DNA of 64,000 nucleotides from positions 1 through 64,000 of the forward strand of contig CAKPFD010000005.1 of NCBI GenBank assembly GCA_934149515.1, read 5' to 3'. The notes beneath the pieces were generated by a model. It was not told the origin of the DNA and ran no database searches. It saw only the letters and a list, made by a program, of their open reading frames with translations. The first letter of the stretch is position 1. Each line of letters starts with the position of its first letter. Made by a program: the position numbers and the translations under genes. This document shows positions 8,453 to 17,713 of this stretch, piece after piece. The DNA comes from an uncultured Bacilli bacterium. GTDB taxonomy: Bacteria > Bacillota_I > Bacilli_A > RF39 > UBA660.

Positions 8453-11401
8453 ATGTACTTGAAAGAAATTATTACCAATGGATTTAAATCCTTTGCAGAT
8501 AAAATGAATATTAAATTAGATGATGAAACAACTTGTATTGTCGGACCAAACGGTAGTGGTAAAAGTAATATTGTTGATGCTATTCGTTGGGTATTAGGAG
8601 AACAATCAGTAAAAAACCTAAGAGGCGATGGTACTATGAGCGATGTTATTTTCGCCGGAAGTGCCTCAAGAAATGCCAAAAATGCTGCCAGTGTAGAATT
8701 AGTATTTGATAATAGTGATCACTACCTAAACATTAACTACACAGAAGTATCCATCAAAAGAAGAGTCTTTCGTACTGGCGAAAATCAATACTACATCAAC
8801 CAAGAAAAATGCCGCCTAAAAGATATTATTGATCTATTTTTAGATAGTGGAATCGGAAAAGAATCCTTCAACATCATCTCACAAGGAGAAGTACAAAAAA
8901 TTCTAAGTGAAAGTAAAGATGAGCGAAGAATCATTTTTGAAGAAGCAGCTGGAATATTAAAATACAAAAAAAGAAAAGAAGAAGCCCTAAGAAAATTAGA
9001 TAGAACCAACACTTCTCTAGATAGAGTAGAAGATATCATTCAAGAATTAGAAAGCCAAGTAACACCTTTAAAACACCAAGCAGAACAAGCAAAAAAATAT
9101 CAAGAACTAAAAGAAAATCTAGAAAACTTAGAAATTTCTTTACTAGCATTTGATATTTATAACCTAGATCAAGAGAAAAAGCAAACAGAAACAACACTTC
9201 AAAAAATCGAAACAGAATTAACACAATTACTAAGTAACAGTAGTATTTTAGGAAGTGAAGAAGAAACTTTAAAACAAACACAATTAGAACAAGAAAAACG
9301 TATCAACGATAAGCAAACAAACTTATTAAAAATAACAGAAGAAGTAGCAAATTTAAATGCTCAATTAACACTTTTAAGATCTCAAAAACAAACTTCAAAT
9401 CCATCAAAACAAGAAAAACTAGAAACAAACTTACGAATCGAAAAAGCAACCCTTGAAAAAGAAATGTCTTTATTAAAAGAGCAAACTAACGAAAATAAAC
9501 AAACATTGCTACATCACCAAGAAACTAGGCTAAAAAAAGAAAAAGAACTAGAAAATATAACCTCTATTAAAAAACAATTACAACAAGAATATAATCAAAC
9601 GGATAGAGAAAAAGTCTCTAACGAACATAAAATAGAGTTATTAAAACAAGAACAAGAAAGAATAACACTATTACCACGACCACTGCAAATATTATTACAA
9701 GAAAAACAAATAACAGGGCTATTAGATGTTATCGGGAAAATCATAACAGCAAAGAATGGTTATGAACAAGCCTTAGCAACTGCTATAGCTGCTAGCAAAA
9801 ACTTCATGGTCACCAAAGATGAACAAGCAGCAAAACAAGCTATTTATTATTTAAAAGAGAAAAAACTAGGAAGGGCAACTTTCTTCCCACTAGATATTAT
9901 AAAAGCCCGTATGGTAGATGACATGACCATCCAAAAGTTACATCATCAAGAAGGATATCTTGGCATTTTAGCAGATCTTGTAGAATATGATAGTAAATTC
10001 CAGTCCATTGTCTTCAATCAATTAGGGCAAATTATTATTGCTGACAATTTAGATAATGCGACAAAAATAAGTAAAGAAATCAATCGTCGTTATAAAGTTA
10101 TCACCCTAAAAGGAGATGTCATCAATGTCGGTGGTTCACTAACTGGTGGAAGTAGCATAAGATCACAAAGTGTTATTACTATCAATCAAGAAATAGAAGC
10201 CTTACAAAGAACCATCAATCAACAACAACTTCATTTACAAGAACTAATTACCAAATTAGAAAATAATCAAGAAGCACTAACGAAACACCAAGAAGAATTA
10301 TTTGCTATTTCTAATCAACAAGAACAATTACAACAACTAAATAAACAACAAGAAAATAAAAAAATAGAACTCTTGCAAAAAATAGAAATCATCACCACGC
10401 AACTAGATAATATTCAATCAACAAGTAGTGATTTAAATAAAAAAGAAGCTAAACTAATTGAAAACTATTATCAAAAAGAAACAGAAAAAGAACAATTAGA
10501 AATCAGTTTGAATAAAGAAAAAGAACAACTAGAAAAAACCAAACAAACGCTAGAAGAAAAACAAGCAGATAATAAATACCAAAACAATCAATTACGTGCT
10601 CAAGAAGAAAAGAAAAATAAATTGATCATTAATTTAAATAAAATTGATTTACAATTAGATACAATGCTAGAAACATTAGCACAAAACTATACCATGACTT
10701 ATGAAAAAGCAAGAGCTAACTATCCTTTAGAAATAGAAGTGGAATTAGCAAGAGCAAAAGTGGCAAATTATAAAGCAAGTATCAAACAACTAGGAATGGT
10801 CAATCTAGCAGCAATTGAAGAATACAAAAAAGTAAGTACTAGATATGAATTTTTACTACATCAAAAAGAAGACTTAGAAAATGCTAAGAATACCTTATTT
10901 GAAATCATGGATGAAATGGATGAAGTCATGAAAGAAGAATTTATGAAGACTTTCCAACAAATAAAAGTAGAATTTAAGCAAGTTTTCAAAGAATTATTTC
11001 ACGGTGGCCAAGCAGACTTAATCTTAACGAATGAAGATGATATTTTAACAACAGGTATTGATATTGTTGCAAGCCCTCCAGGAAAGAAACTATCTACCAT
11101 CAATCTTTTATCAGGAGGAGAAAAAACATTAACGGCCATCAGCTTGTTATTTGCTATATTAAATGTTAGAACCGTTCCTTTCTGTATTTTTGATGAAGTA
11201 GAAGCAGCACTTGATGAAGCAAATGTAGATCAATTTGGAAAATATTTAAACCACTATAAAAATAAAACACAATTTTTAATTATAACGCATAAGAAAAAAA
11301 CAATGGAATATGCCGACACCTTATATGGAATAACCATGCAAGAGTCAGGTGTATCGAAACTAGTCAGTGTCAAATTACAAAATAAAGAAGAATTAATATA
11401 G
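8453..11401 (+). CDS. smc: Chromosome segregation protein SMC (short-arm form)
   Basis: The ATPase halves are complete: Walker A GPNGSGKSNIVDAI (31-44) and, near the C-terminus, signature LLSGGEKTLTAISLL (about 885) and Walker B FCIFDEVEAALDEAN. A hinge-like region lies near residues 415-530 (LLDVIGKIITAKNGYEQAL), flanked by glutamine- and lysine-rich coiled coils. At 982 residues it is about 200 shorter than Bacillus SMC and similar to Mollicute SMC, so the arms are short. The protein compacts and segregates chromosomes with ScpA/ScpB. rnc, often adjacent, is 46 kb away. Confidence 0.96.
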   Translation: MYLKEIITNGFKSFADKMNIKLDDETTCIVGPNGSGKSNIVDAIRWVLGEQSVKNLRGDGTMSDVIFAGSASRNAKNAASVELVFDNSDHYLNINYTEVSIKRRVFRTGENQYYINQEKCRLKDIIDLFLDSGIGKESFNIISQGEVQKILSESKDERRIIFEEAAGILKYKKRKEEALRKLDRTNTSLDRVEDIIQELESQVTPLKHQAEQAKKYQELKENLENLEISLLAFDIYNLDQEKKQTETTLQKIETELTQLLSNSSILGSEEETLKQTQLEQEKRINDKQTNLLKITEEVANLNAQLTLLRSQKQTSNPSKQEKLETNLRIEKATLEKEMSLLKEQTNENKQTLLHHQETRLKKEKELENITSIKKQLQQEYNQTDREKVSNEHKIELLKQEQERITLLPRPLQILLQEKQITGLLDVIGKIITAKNGYEQALATAIAASKNFMVTKDEQAAKQAIYYLKEKKLGRATFFPLDIIKARMVDDMTIQKLHHQEGYLGILADLVEYDSKFQSIVFNQLGQIIIADNLDNATKISKEINRRYKVITLKGDVINVGGSLTGGSSIRSQSVITINQEIEALQRTINQQQLHLQELITKLENNQEALTKHQEELFAISNQQEQLQQLNKQQENKKIELLQKIEIITTQLDNIQSTSSDLNKKEAKLIENYYQKETEKEQLEISLNKEKEQLEKTKQTLEEKQADNKYQNNQLRAQEEKKNKLIINLNKIDLQLDTMLETLAQNYTMTYEKARANYPLEIEVELARAKVANYKASIKQLGMVNLAAIEEYKKVSTRYEFLLHQKEDLENAKNTLFEIMDEMDEVMKEEFMKTFQQIKVEFKQVFKELFHGGQADLILTNEDDILTTGIDIVASPPGKKLSTINLLSGGEKTLTAISLLFAILNVRTVPFCIFDEVEAALDEANVDQFGKYLNHYKNKTQFLIITHKKKTMEYADTLYGITMQESGVSKLVSVKLQNKEELI

Positions 11402-11424
11402 CTATTCGTAAGGAAAAATGCTAA

Positions 11425-11580
11425 AATAATGTTAGAAAGATAAAGCGTAGGTGTTAGATATGAAAGTATTCTCTATAGTAAACTTAAAGTTAACCTGGGG
11501 GGGGGTGCTTTAATCAAACACTTTATCTTTTACCATGTCAAAAACATCAGGATATAAATGTATTCTGGTTTTTTGGTGTT
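11425..11580 (+). promoter_or_regulatory. Conserved G-tract leader with terminator hairpin, copy 1
   Basis: The segment shares with 59947-60140 the order ribosome site, short ORF, AAAGTTAACCT plus G-run, then a CAGGATA/TATTCTG hairpin (11548-11567) and T-run. It precedes a truncated BspA-like gene. The shared architecture suggests transcription attenuation of surface-protein genes; the ligand or trigger is unknown. Confidence 0.6.
11460..11513 (+). CDS. Leader peptide with a 9-G tract (17 aa)
   Basis: ATG at 11460 follows the Shine-Dalgarno TAGGTG, spaced as in the homologous leader at 60010. The peptide contains N-L-K-L-T-W-G-G-V-L, encoded across nine consecutive G (11497-11505), then TAA. 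With ten G the frame would continue as K-L-T-W-G-G-G-A-L-I-K, which matches the 60010 leader, so this copy looks slipped by one base. Conserved peptide and ribosome-site context support real translation; the function is unknown. Confidence 0.6.
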   Translation: MKVFSIVNLKLTWGGVL

Positions 11581-11598
11581 AAAAAAACAGAAACAGAT

Positions 11599-11964
11599 AT
11601 GAATACGATGTTCCAATGCTGTTATAAATTAACAAATTTAGATGTAAGTCATTTTGATACTTCTAAAGTGACAGATATGGGGTGGATGTTTTTCGGATGT
11701 ATAGGTTTAACCTCTTTAAATGTTAATAATTTTGATACCTCTAAAGTAACAGATATGTCTTATATGTTTACTGATACTGCTGGTTTAACAAGCCTTGATT
11801 TGAGAAATTTTGATACATCTAAAGTAACTAATTTCCAAAAAATGTTTAAGAATAGTTCTAACTTAAAAGAGATTAAAGTAAGTAGTAAATGGGTAGTTTC
11901 TTCTTCTGCTACAATTACTGATATGTTTACAAATTGTGGTGTATCAAGTGTTACGACTGTTTAG
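11599..11964 (+). pseudogene. BspA-like (DUF285) surface-protein fragment
   Basis: The 121-residue frame has three copies of the DUF285/BspA-type leucine-rich repeat pattern, with cores such as FDTSKVTDMSYMF spaced about 24 residues apart. Full-length relatives have a signal peptide, many repeats and a cell-wall anchor; here none is present and the ATG has no clear ribosome site. The frame stays open upstream to 11494, through the leader hairpin and G-tract. It is probably the remnant of a larger surface gene whose 5' part was deleted just after the leader. A short expressed protein cannot be excluded. Confidence 0.65.
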
Positions 11965-11971
11965 CTAAGAT

Positions 11972-12003
11972 AAGAAAGTTTGATTTTACTTACTTTCTTT
12001 TTC
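11972..12003 (+). terminator. Terminator after the BspA-like fragment
   Basis: AAGAAAGT (11972-11979) pairs with ACTTTCTT (11992-11999), followed by a T-rich stretch. Confidence 0.6.
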
Positions 12004-12093
12004 TTTGGTTCCTTTGTCCAAAATTTATTGCATCTTTTGCTTGTGTTTTAAATATATCTTATGTATAATAAAAAGTCCACGAAAGGATGATGA

Positions 12094-12792
12094 ATGATGC
12101 CATTTCTAATAGCTTGGATTAGTATAGGTGTTGTAGCGAAAATGATAACGAAAGCAACAGAATATAAAATCAATCATATGTTAAAAGAAAAAGGATATCA
12201 AGCAAGAGAAATTATGATGCATTTACCATTTGCTTGTTATTTATTTGCTCCCGTTGGTTTGTATTATGCTATTGATCAATATAAAAAAATAGAACAAAAT
12301 GTAGAAAAAATAATCAATCAATTTGATCAACAAGAAGAAAAAAAAGCATCTTATGTTGTTACAAATCAACAAACAGAAGAAATAAAACTAACTCATACCT
12401 CACAAAAGATACTAGTAGTAAAACATTGTGGCGAAAAAGAAGAGGACTCCATTTGTTATATTGTACAAGACAATACACCAATTATTGTCAAATCAACTGG
12501 TGTGTTTGATAAACTTAGCCGAAAGGAACAATATGATAGGATTGAAAAATCTTATCAACAACTACAACAGGAAACAGAAAAATATATACCATTAGCATCA
12601 CTTCCTGAAATGCTAAACCCAGAAAAACCAATTTATAATATTGCTGGTTTACTAGAAAAGGAAAATGTACAACCAATAGAAGAACAAGTATTGCTAGAAA
12701 CCTACCGTCAAACTGCGCTGCTTTTAAGAGAAATCAAACGAAACCACGAAGAGAAAAATAGCAATACAAGGACTTATACAAAGAAAAAATGA
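12094..12792 (+). CDS. Membrane protein of unknown function
   Basis: The 232-residue protein has hydrophobic segments near residues 2-17 and 43-62, then a long polar, glutamine- and glutamate-rich cytoplasmic-type region. AAAGGATG precedes the ATG. The stop overlaps the start of the metallophosphoesterase by four bases (ATGA), so the two are probably cotranscribed and coupled. No family recognised. Confidence 0.7.
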   Translation: MMPFLIAWISIGVVAKMITKATEYKINHMLKEKGYQAREIMMHLPFACYLFAPVGLYYAIDQYKKIEQNVEKIINQFDQQEEKKASYVVTNQQTEEIKLTHTSQKILVVKHCGEKEEDSICYIVQDNTPIIVKSTGVFDKLSRKEQYDRIEKSYQQLQQETEKYIPLASLPEMLNPEKPIYNIAGLLEKENVQPIEEQVLLETYRQTALLLREIKRNHEEKNSNTRTYTKKK

Positions 12793-13709
12793 GCTACTAT
12801 AAAATAAATAATTTAAAAATTGGAAACCCCTGGGTGAAACAACCAGTAAAATTACTACAAATAGCAGATTTACATCTTCATCCCAAAACGAATTTCAAAA
12901 CTTTAAATCAAATAACATCTACTATCAATACTTTAGAAAAAGATTATATTTGTATGGTAGGTGATATGATTGATCATCCTGATTTTTTAAAGCAGCCATC
13001 CTTTCAGAAAATGTGTCTTGATTTTTTTAATGCCCTTGATGGGAAAATTTTATTTGTGCTAGGTAGTCATGATTATATGAAACACCAAAATCAAATTGTA
13101 GAAAATGCTCTAGATTTCTTTGTGAATTTAGAAAAGACTTTACCAAACTTTTATCTTTTAAATAACAGTAGTTATGAAGATAAGAATATCTATGCTTTTG
13201 GTTATACAATTGTAAAAGAAGGATATCAAAAAGATGAAATTCTTTCTAATAATGCCATAAAAAAAGACATTTTAAGAAGAAAACAACAGCCATCACAAAA
13301 GAGAAAACCACAACTTTTTTTATTACATTCTCCAACTATCTTTACAGATGAAAAGTTGCTTTCTTGTTTTGCTAGTGATGATTTAATTCTAGCAGGACAT
13401 ATGCATAATGGCCTGGTACCACCACTTCTTGATGAATTATGGGCTTCTACTGCCGGATTGATAACGCCGACAAAAAGATTTTATGCTAAGTTTGCAAGAG
13501 GCTTTCGTTCCTATTCAAACGATCAAACCATTGTAAATGTCACTTCGGCAATGACAAAACTAGCAAAAAGTAATCTCATCTTAAGTCATTTAAATCCCAT
13601 TTATCCAATAGGAATAGATACAATAACCCTTGTGAAAGCACCAAAATCTAAGATTTACACCTATCAGCAAAATTACAAAATCACCCCAAACAGGATTGTC
13701 AAAAAGTAA
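12789..13709 (+). CDS. Calcineurin-like metallophosphoesterase
   Basis: The 306-residue protein has the full metal-binding set in order: IADLHLH (D-x-H), MVGDMIDHP (GD), VLGSHDY (G-S/N-H-D), LLHSP and LAGHMHNG (GHxH). The fold is that of YaeI/YkuE-type metallophosphatases, some of which act on lipid-linked substrates. The substrate here is not determinable. It is translationally coupled to the upstream membrane protein, which fits a job at the membrane. Family call is firm. Confidence 0.9.
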   Translation: MSYYKINNLKIGNPWVKQPVKLLQIADLHLHPKTNFKTLNQITSTINTLEKDYICMVGDMIDHPDFLKQPSFQKMCLDFFNALDGKILFVLGSHDYMKHQNQIVENALDFFVNLEKTLPNFYLLNNSSYEDKNIYAFGYTIVKEGYQKDEILSNNAIKKDILRRKQQPSQKRKPQLFLLHSPTIFTDEKLLSCFASDDLILAGHMHNGLVPPLLDELWASTAGLITPTKRFYAKFARGFRSYSNDQTIVNVTSAMTKLAKSNLILSHLNPIYPIGIDTITLVKAPKSKIYTYQQNYKITPNRIVKK

Positions 13710-13750
13710 ATATTTTGTTATTCTAATCATAGAAGAATAGAGGTAATAAA

Positions 13751-15646
13751 ATGAAAGAAACAAAGAAGGGGAATGGCTTTACCTTAATTGAATTATTAGC
13801 AACCATTATTATTCTTGGAATTTTATCAACTGCTGTTTTTGTAGGCGTCAATTATTTGTTGAAAAACTCCCAAGCAAGATACTATGAAACATTAGAAGAT
13901 ATGATTATCCTAGCAGCAAAAGATTATTATTCTGATTATCATAGTCAGCTACCAACAGAAACAGGAGCAATGAGTGAAGTATCTGTTGAACAATTAGTAA
14001 AACTAAAATATCTAGATCCTGTTTATGATCACAAGAAAAAACTATGTGATGTAGAAAACAGCTTAGTAAAAGTCGTTAAAGAAAAAAATAATCACTATGC
14101 TTATTATGTCGCCTTAATTTGTGACAATCATAAAAGTGATGAGATTACTATCAAAGATAATACAATACCAGATATTATCTTTAGCGATACCAAAGAAGGA
14201 GAAGTAGGATACAAAACCTATGAAGAAGATACAACTTTGGTAAAAGAGCAAAAAGGAACTACCAAAATAATAGTGACAATGCACTTAAAAGATAATGATA
14301 TGCTAGATAGTTATTACTATGTAGTACGTAATGATCAAAATAACATTATAAAAAGTGTTAAAGGTGTAATAGAAAACAAGCAAGAAGAAACTTTAACTTA
14401 TACAATTGAAGAAGATGGTAGTTATCAAATTGAAATACAAGTAAAAGATAAAGAAGGAAATAGAAAAGTACAAGTTAGTCCTACTTATATCTTAGATAAT
14501 AAAGCACCAGATTGTAGCATAACAGTAGAAAATAGAAGTAATTTATCAACAAACATTGATTTTACTTTTGATAAAGGAAAGCAAAATACTAAATCAACCA
14601 CTTGGCAAGTAAAAAACTGGTTAACCCAAGAACCAGCAGCCTACGTGGCAAGTAAATTAAATAACCTAAAAGCTTCTATAACGGCTTTTGGAAGTAATAA
14701 AGGATACTTTAAGAGCGTTGATACCTATGGGAATTACTGTGAAATTACCACGAAAACATATAAAAGAGTACCAACAGCACCAACGATTAGTGAATCAAGT
14801 AATGGTAGGTGGATAGATGATGATATCAAAGTAACAGGTAAAACCACTGTAAGTGTTGGCGTTGATCACTGGGAAGTAAAATCAGGAAATGGTTCATGGA
14901 AAAGTTTGACTGGTACTACAACTACTTCTGATACAATTATTGCACCAGATAGTGGTGTTATCAAAACAGATTATTCTTATCGCTACTGTTTAACCAAAGA
15001 TAGTACCTATTGTTCTATTGAAAAAACATTCCCAATTAAAATAGACACTGTAAAACCAACTGGCTCACTTATTTATACCTATAATTATGATTATTTATGC
15101 AATGGAACAGTCGTTACAAGCGATCCAGTTATTAAAGCATTTGGAACTTCATTAACAACTTGTCCGAGTGGAGTAGGAACAATTAATGATAACTGCTTTA
15201 AGTTTTCCATTAAATATCCCGAAATAAAATTACATGATGATGGAGCTGGAATTATATCAGTATCAACCAATTTTGCACCAACAATACTAGCAAACGCAAC
15301 AGATCGAACTTTCGGAGATGAAGGATATATAATTGATACTTATAGTCAAGGCGTTAATGATTACTATTATGATGGTAGTAAAAGAAATAAGGAATATACA
15401 GCTTATATTCCAGTTTCTAAGAAATTTACAAGTTCAACTTTATTTCAAATAGACTGGTTATTTGATTTACAAATTATAGATGGTGCTGGAAATAGAGAAC
15501 AATTTATTATGGCTTCCGGTGCACAATGTGCTGTATCAACAGATTATCAAGTTAAAACTTATTGCAATAAAACCAGTCAATTTAAGCATGGTAATACCAT
15601 TTACGCTGATTATAAAGCTTATCGAGATAAAGGATGTCCAAATTAA
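13751..15646 (+). CDS. Large prepilin-like secreted protein
   Basis: The N-terminus is a class III (type IV prepilin) signal: a basic leader, GFTLIELLATIIILGILS, then a continuing hydrophobic helix. The mature part is unusually long (total 631 aa). After a pilin-like helix (to about residue 130) it holds beta-rich, Ig-like segments around residues 150-245 and 245-350 and a C-terminal domain with several cysteines. A class III prepilin peptidase would cleave before the Phe. It is probably a minor or tip pilin with an adhesive part, linked to the ATPase at 22520-23821; peptidase and platform protein are not in the window. Confidence 0.8.
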   Translation: MKETKKGNGFTLIELLATIIILGILSTAVFVGVNYLLKNSQARYYETLEDMIILAAKDYYSDYHSQLPTETGAMSEVSVEQLVKLKYLDPVYDHKKKLCDVENSLVKVVKEKNNHYAYYVALICDNHKSDEITIKDNTIPDIIFSDTKEGEVGYKTYEEDTTLVKEQKGTTKIIVTMHLKDNDMLDSYYYVVRNDQNNIIKSVKGVIENKQEETLTYTIEEDGSYQIEIQVKDKEGNRKVQVSPTYILDNKAPDCSITVENRSNLSTNIDFTFDKGKQNTKSTTWQVKNWLTQEPAAYVASKLNNLKASITAFGSNKGYFKSVDTYGNYCEITTKTYKRVPTAPTISESSNGRWIDDDIKVTGKTTVSVGVDHWEVKSGNGSWKSLTGTTTTSDTIIAPDSGVIKTDYSYRYCLTKDSTYCSIEKTFPIKIDTVKPTGSLIYTYNYDYLCNGTVVTSDPVIKAFGTSLTTCPSGVGTINDNCFKFSIKYPEIKLHDDGAGIISVSTNFAPTILANATDRTFGDEGYIIDTYSQGVNDYYYDGSKRNKEYTAYIPVSKKFTSSTLFQIDWLFDLQIIDGAGNREQFIMASGAQCAVSTDYQVKTYCNKTSQFKHGNTIYADYKAYRDKGCPN

Positions 15647-15661
15647 TGAGGTGGTGAAAAA

Positions 15662-16096
15662 ATGAAAAAGAAAAAAATTGCAATAGTATTAATTATCATT
15701 GCCTTTATTCTTATCATTATAGGTGGCAGTCTTATTCTGTTTTATCCAAAAACCAAAAAAGAACAAGACATAAAAACCTATCCTTATGAATACACTTCTT
15801 CCATCATAAAAAAAGATCATTGTGGCGATGATTTTTGCCTGACCAACTTAACAGTATATTCTACCAACACGATGGATGCTATCATTCAAGTCGATATTTA
15901 TAATAAACAACAAACCATTAACAGTGGACAATATATGCTCATCTTTTTAGACGAAAATAAAGAACCACTAGAAGGTAGATACTTATCAATTAACGAACCA
16001 ATCAAAAAAGGAAAAACCAAAACTATTAAAATCAAAACGCTTGGTGTTTACAATTTAAACTTTACCGATTATAAAATTTTAAAATTAGAAACATAG
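15662..16096 (+). CDS. Membrane-anchored extracellular protein, unknown
   Basis: 144 residues with a lysine-rich start and one membrane segment (about residues 6-28), then an extracellular beta-rich domain with a close cysteine pair (DHCGDDFCL). GAGGTGG precedes the ATG, 15 bases after the large prepilin-like gene, so they likely form one transcript. It may assist or anchor that protein; no family recognised. Confidence 0.7.
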   Translation: MKKKKIAIVLIIIAFILIIIGGSLILFYPKTKKEQDIKTYPYEYTSSIIKKDHCGDDFCLTNLTVYSTNTMDAIIQVDIYNKQQTINSGQYMLIFLDENKEPLEGRYLSINEPIKKGKTKTIKIKTLGVYNLNFTDYKILKLET

Positions 16097-16108
16097 GAGT
16101 TAAGCAGT

Positions 16109-17665
16109 ATGAAAACAAGAAAGGAACTAAAAAAAACAGCACAAAAGACAATGAAACAGCATTACTTTCGCAATGTTATTCTTGTTTTTTTGTGTACTTG
16201 TTTGTTAGCAGGAGGAGTTAGATATACAACTAAAAATATTTTAAATATTTCTATTCAAGATACAAAAGTAAACCAATTAATTAACCATTCAAAACTATCA
16301 AATAGTGAAATTATCGATGAAATCCTCCAAAAAAGTACCAAAGAGAAAAAAATAGAGCAAACTCTTCAAAATAAATATACCAATGGTGTCCTTTCTTATT
16401 TAATTAATGCTACTACCAGTAGTCGTTCCTTTGTTTTTGTTATTTTAAATGGTATCAATCAGTTTATCTTCGAAGACAAAATAGCACTTGGTGTTATCAT
16501 CATATTAAGTACCATTGTAGTAGCAATTTTAGAAGTCATTTTTGTTGACACTCTAGAAGTAGGAAAAAAACGTTATTTTTTAGAACAGCGATGTTATTAT
16601 GATACGAAATTTGATCGATTGTTATTTCCTTATAAAGTAAAGAAAACTTGTCATATCGCATTCATTCTTTTAAAAAAGAAACTATTAGAATTTTTATGGT
16701 CTTTCACTATTGTTGGTGGCTTTATAAAACACTATGAATATAGCATGATTCCATATTTACTAGCAGAAAATCCAAAAATGTCTAGTAAGGATGCATTTCG
16801 ATTATCAAAAGAATTAACAATGGGCAATAAATGGTACTTATTTACAATAGATATTTCTATGCTTGGATGGAGTCTTTTAAGATTATTAACATTTAACTTA
16901 AGCGGCATTTTCTTTTCTGATGTTTACTATGAAGTAATATTTGCTGAAGTTTATATGAACCTAAGAAGCAAAGCTTTAGATTGTCACACTATACATCTAT
17001 TATCCGATCACCTATTAGAAGTGGAACCAAAAGAAGCAACCTATCCTGAAGAAAACTATATTGTTCCTGCTAGAAAGTGGTTGCAAGTAGATTATCGTAA
17101 AGATTATAGCGTAACAACATATATTCTATTTTTCTTTACCTTTGCTATGATTGGTTGGGTATGGGAAGTAGTACTTCATCTATTAAATACTGGAACATTC
17201 GTCAATCGTGGAACGATGTATGGACCATGGTTACCAATCTACGGCTTTGGTGGGGTTCTAATTTTAATTTTACTAAGGAAATTTCGTGATCAACCATTCC
17301 AATTATTTATTGCTGCCTTTATTTTATGTGGCATTTTGGAATATTCAACAGCCTGGTACTTAGAAACTTTCAAGCATCTAAAATATTGGGATTATACCGG
17401 CTACTTTTTAAATATTCAAGGTCGAATTTGTTTAGAAGGACTTTTAGTGTTTGGACTTGGCGGTTGTGGTTTTACCTATATCGTTGCACCATTACTTGAT
17501 AATCTTTATCAAAAAATACCAAAAAACATCACCAACATTATTTGTGTGCTCCTGCTTAGTTTATATTTTATAGATCTAGCTTATACGAAAGTTCATCCTA
17601 ACACCGGGCAAGGAATTTCTAAGCCAGTAGCAGAAAGTGTCCTGCAAACCACTAAAAAAGTATAA
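16109..17665 (+). CDS. DUF975-CmpB fusion membrane protein
   Basis: 518 residues, many membrane segments. The N-terminal half resembles the DUF975 integral membrane family (M-K-T-R-K-E-L-K-K-T-A start, several hydrophobic helices). The C-terminal half (about 330-500) matches the CmpB-type putative ABC-transporter family, with the block GTMYGPWLPIYGFGG and a later R-I-C-L-E-G-L-L-V-F-G-L-G-G segment. A separate single-domain CmpB protein is encoded at 21048-21755. Function is not established for either part. Confidence 0.75.
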   Translation: MKTRKELKKTAQKTMKQHYFRNVILVFLCTCLLAGGVRYTTKNILNISIQDTKVNQLINHSKLSNSEIIDEILQKSTKEKKIEQTLQNKYTNGVLSYLINATTSSRSFVFVILNGINQFIFEDKIALGVIIILSTIVVAILEVIFVDTLEVGKKRYFLEQRCYYDTKFDRLLFPYKVKKTCHIAFILLKKKLLEFLWSFTIVGGFIKHYEYSMIPYLLAENPKMSSKDAFRLSKELTMGNKWYLFTIDISMLGWSLLRLLTFNLSGIFFSDVYYEVIFAEVYMNLRSKALDCHTIHLLSDHLLEVEPKEATYPEENYIVPARKWLQVDYRKDYSVTTYILFFFTFAMIGWVWEVVLHLLNTGTFVNRGTMYGPWLPIYGFGGVLILILLRKFRDQPFQLFIAAFILCGILEYSTAWYLETFKHLKYWDYTGYFLNIQGRICLEGLLVFGLGGCGFTYIVAPLLDNLYQKIPKNITNIICVLLLSLYFIDLAYTKVHPNTGQGISKPVAESVLQTTKKV

Positions 17666-17713
17666 AAAAAGAAAATTATGTGATATAATTTACAAAGGAA
17701 ATGAGGGAAAGCA

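Noticed and set aside
8253..8462. Plus-strand ORF overlapping the end of lepA and the start of smc
   Set aside because: It is out of frame with two secure genes and has no family match.
11425..11580. T-box or known riboswitch in the surface-gene leaders
   Set aside because: No GGTACC-type T-box sequence and no known aptamer core was recognised; the real T-box in the window is at 63191-63413.
11599..11964. A complete small BspA-family protein
   Set aside because: No signal peptide, wall anchor or ribosome site; it is preceded by a leader that elsewhere serves full-length surface genes.
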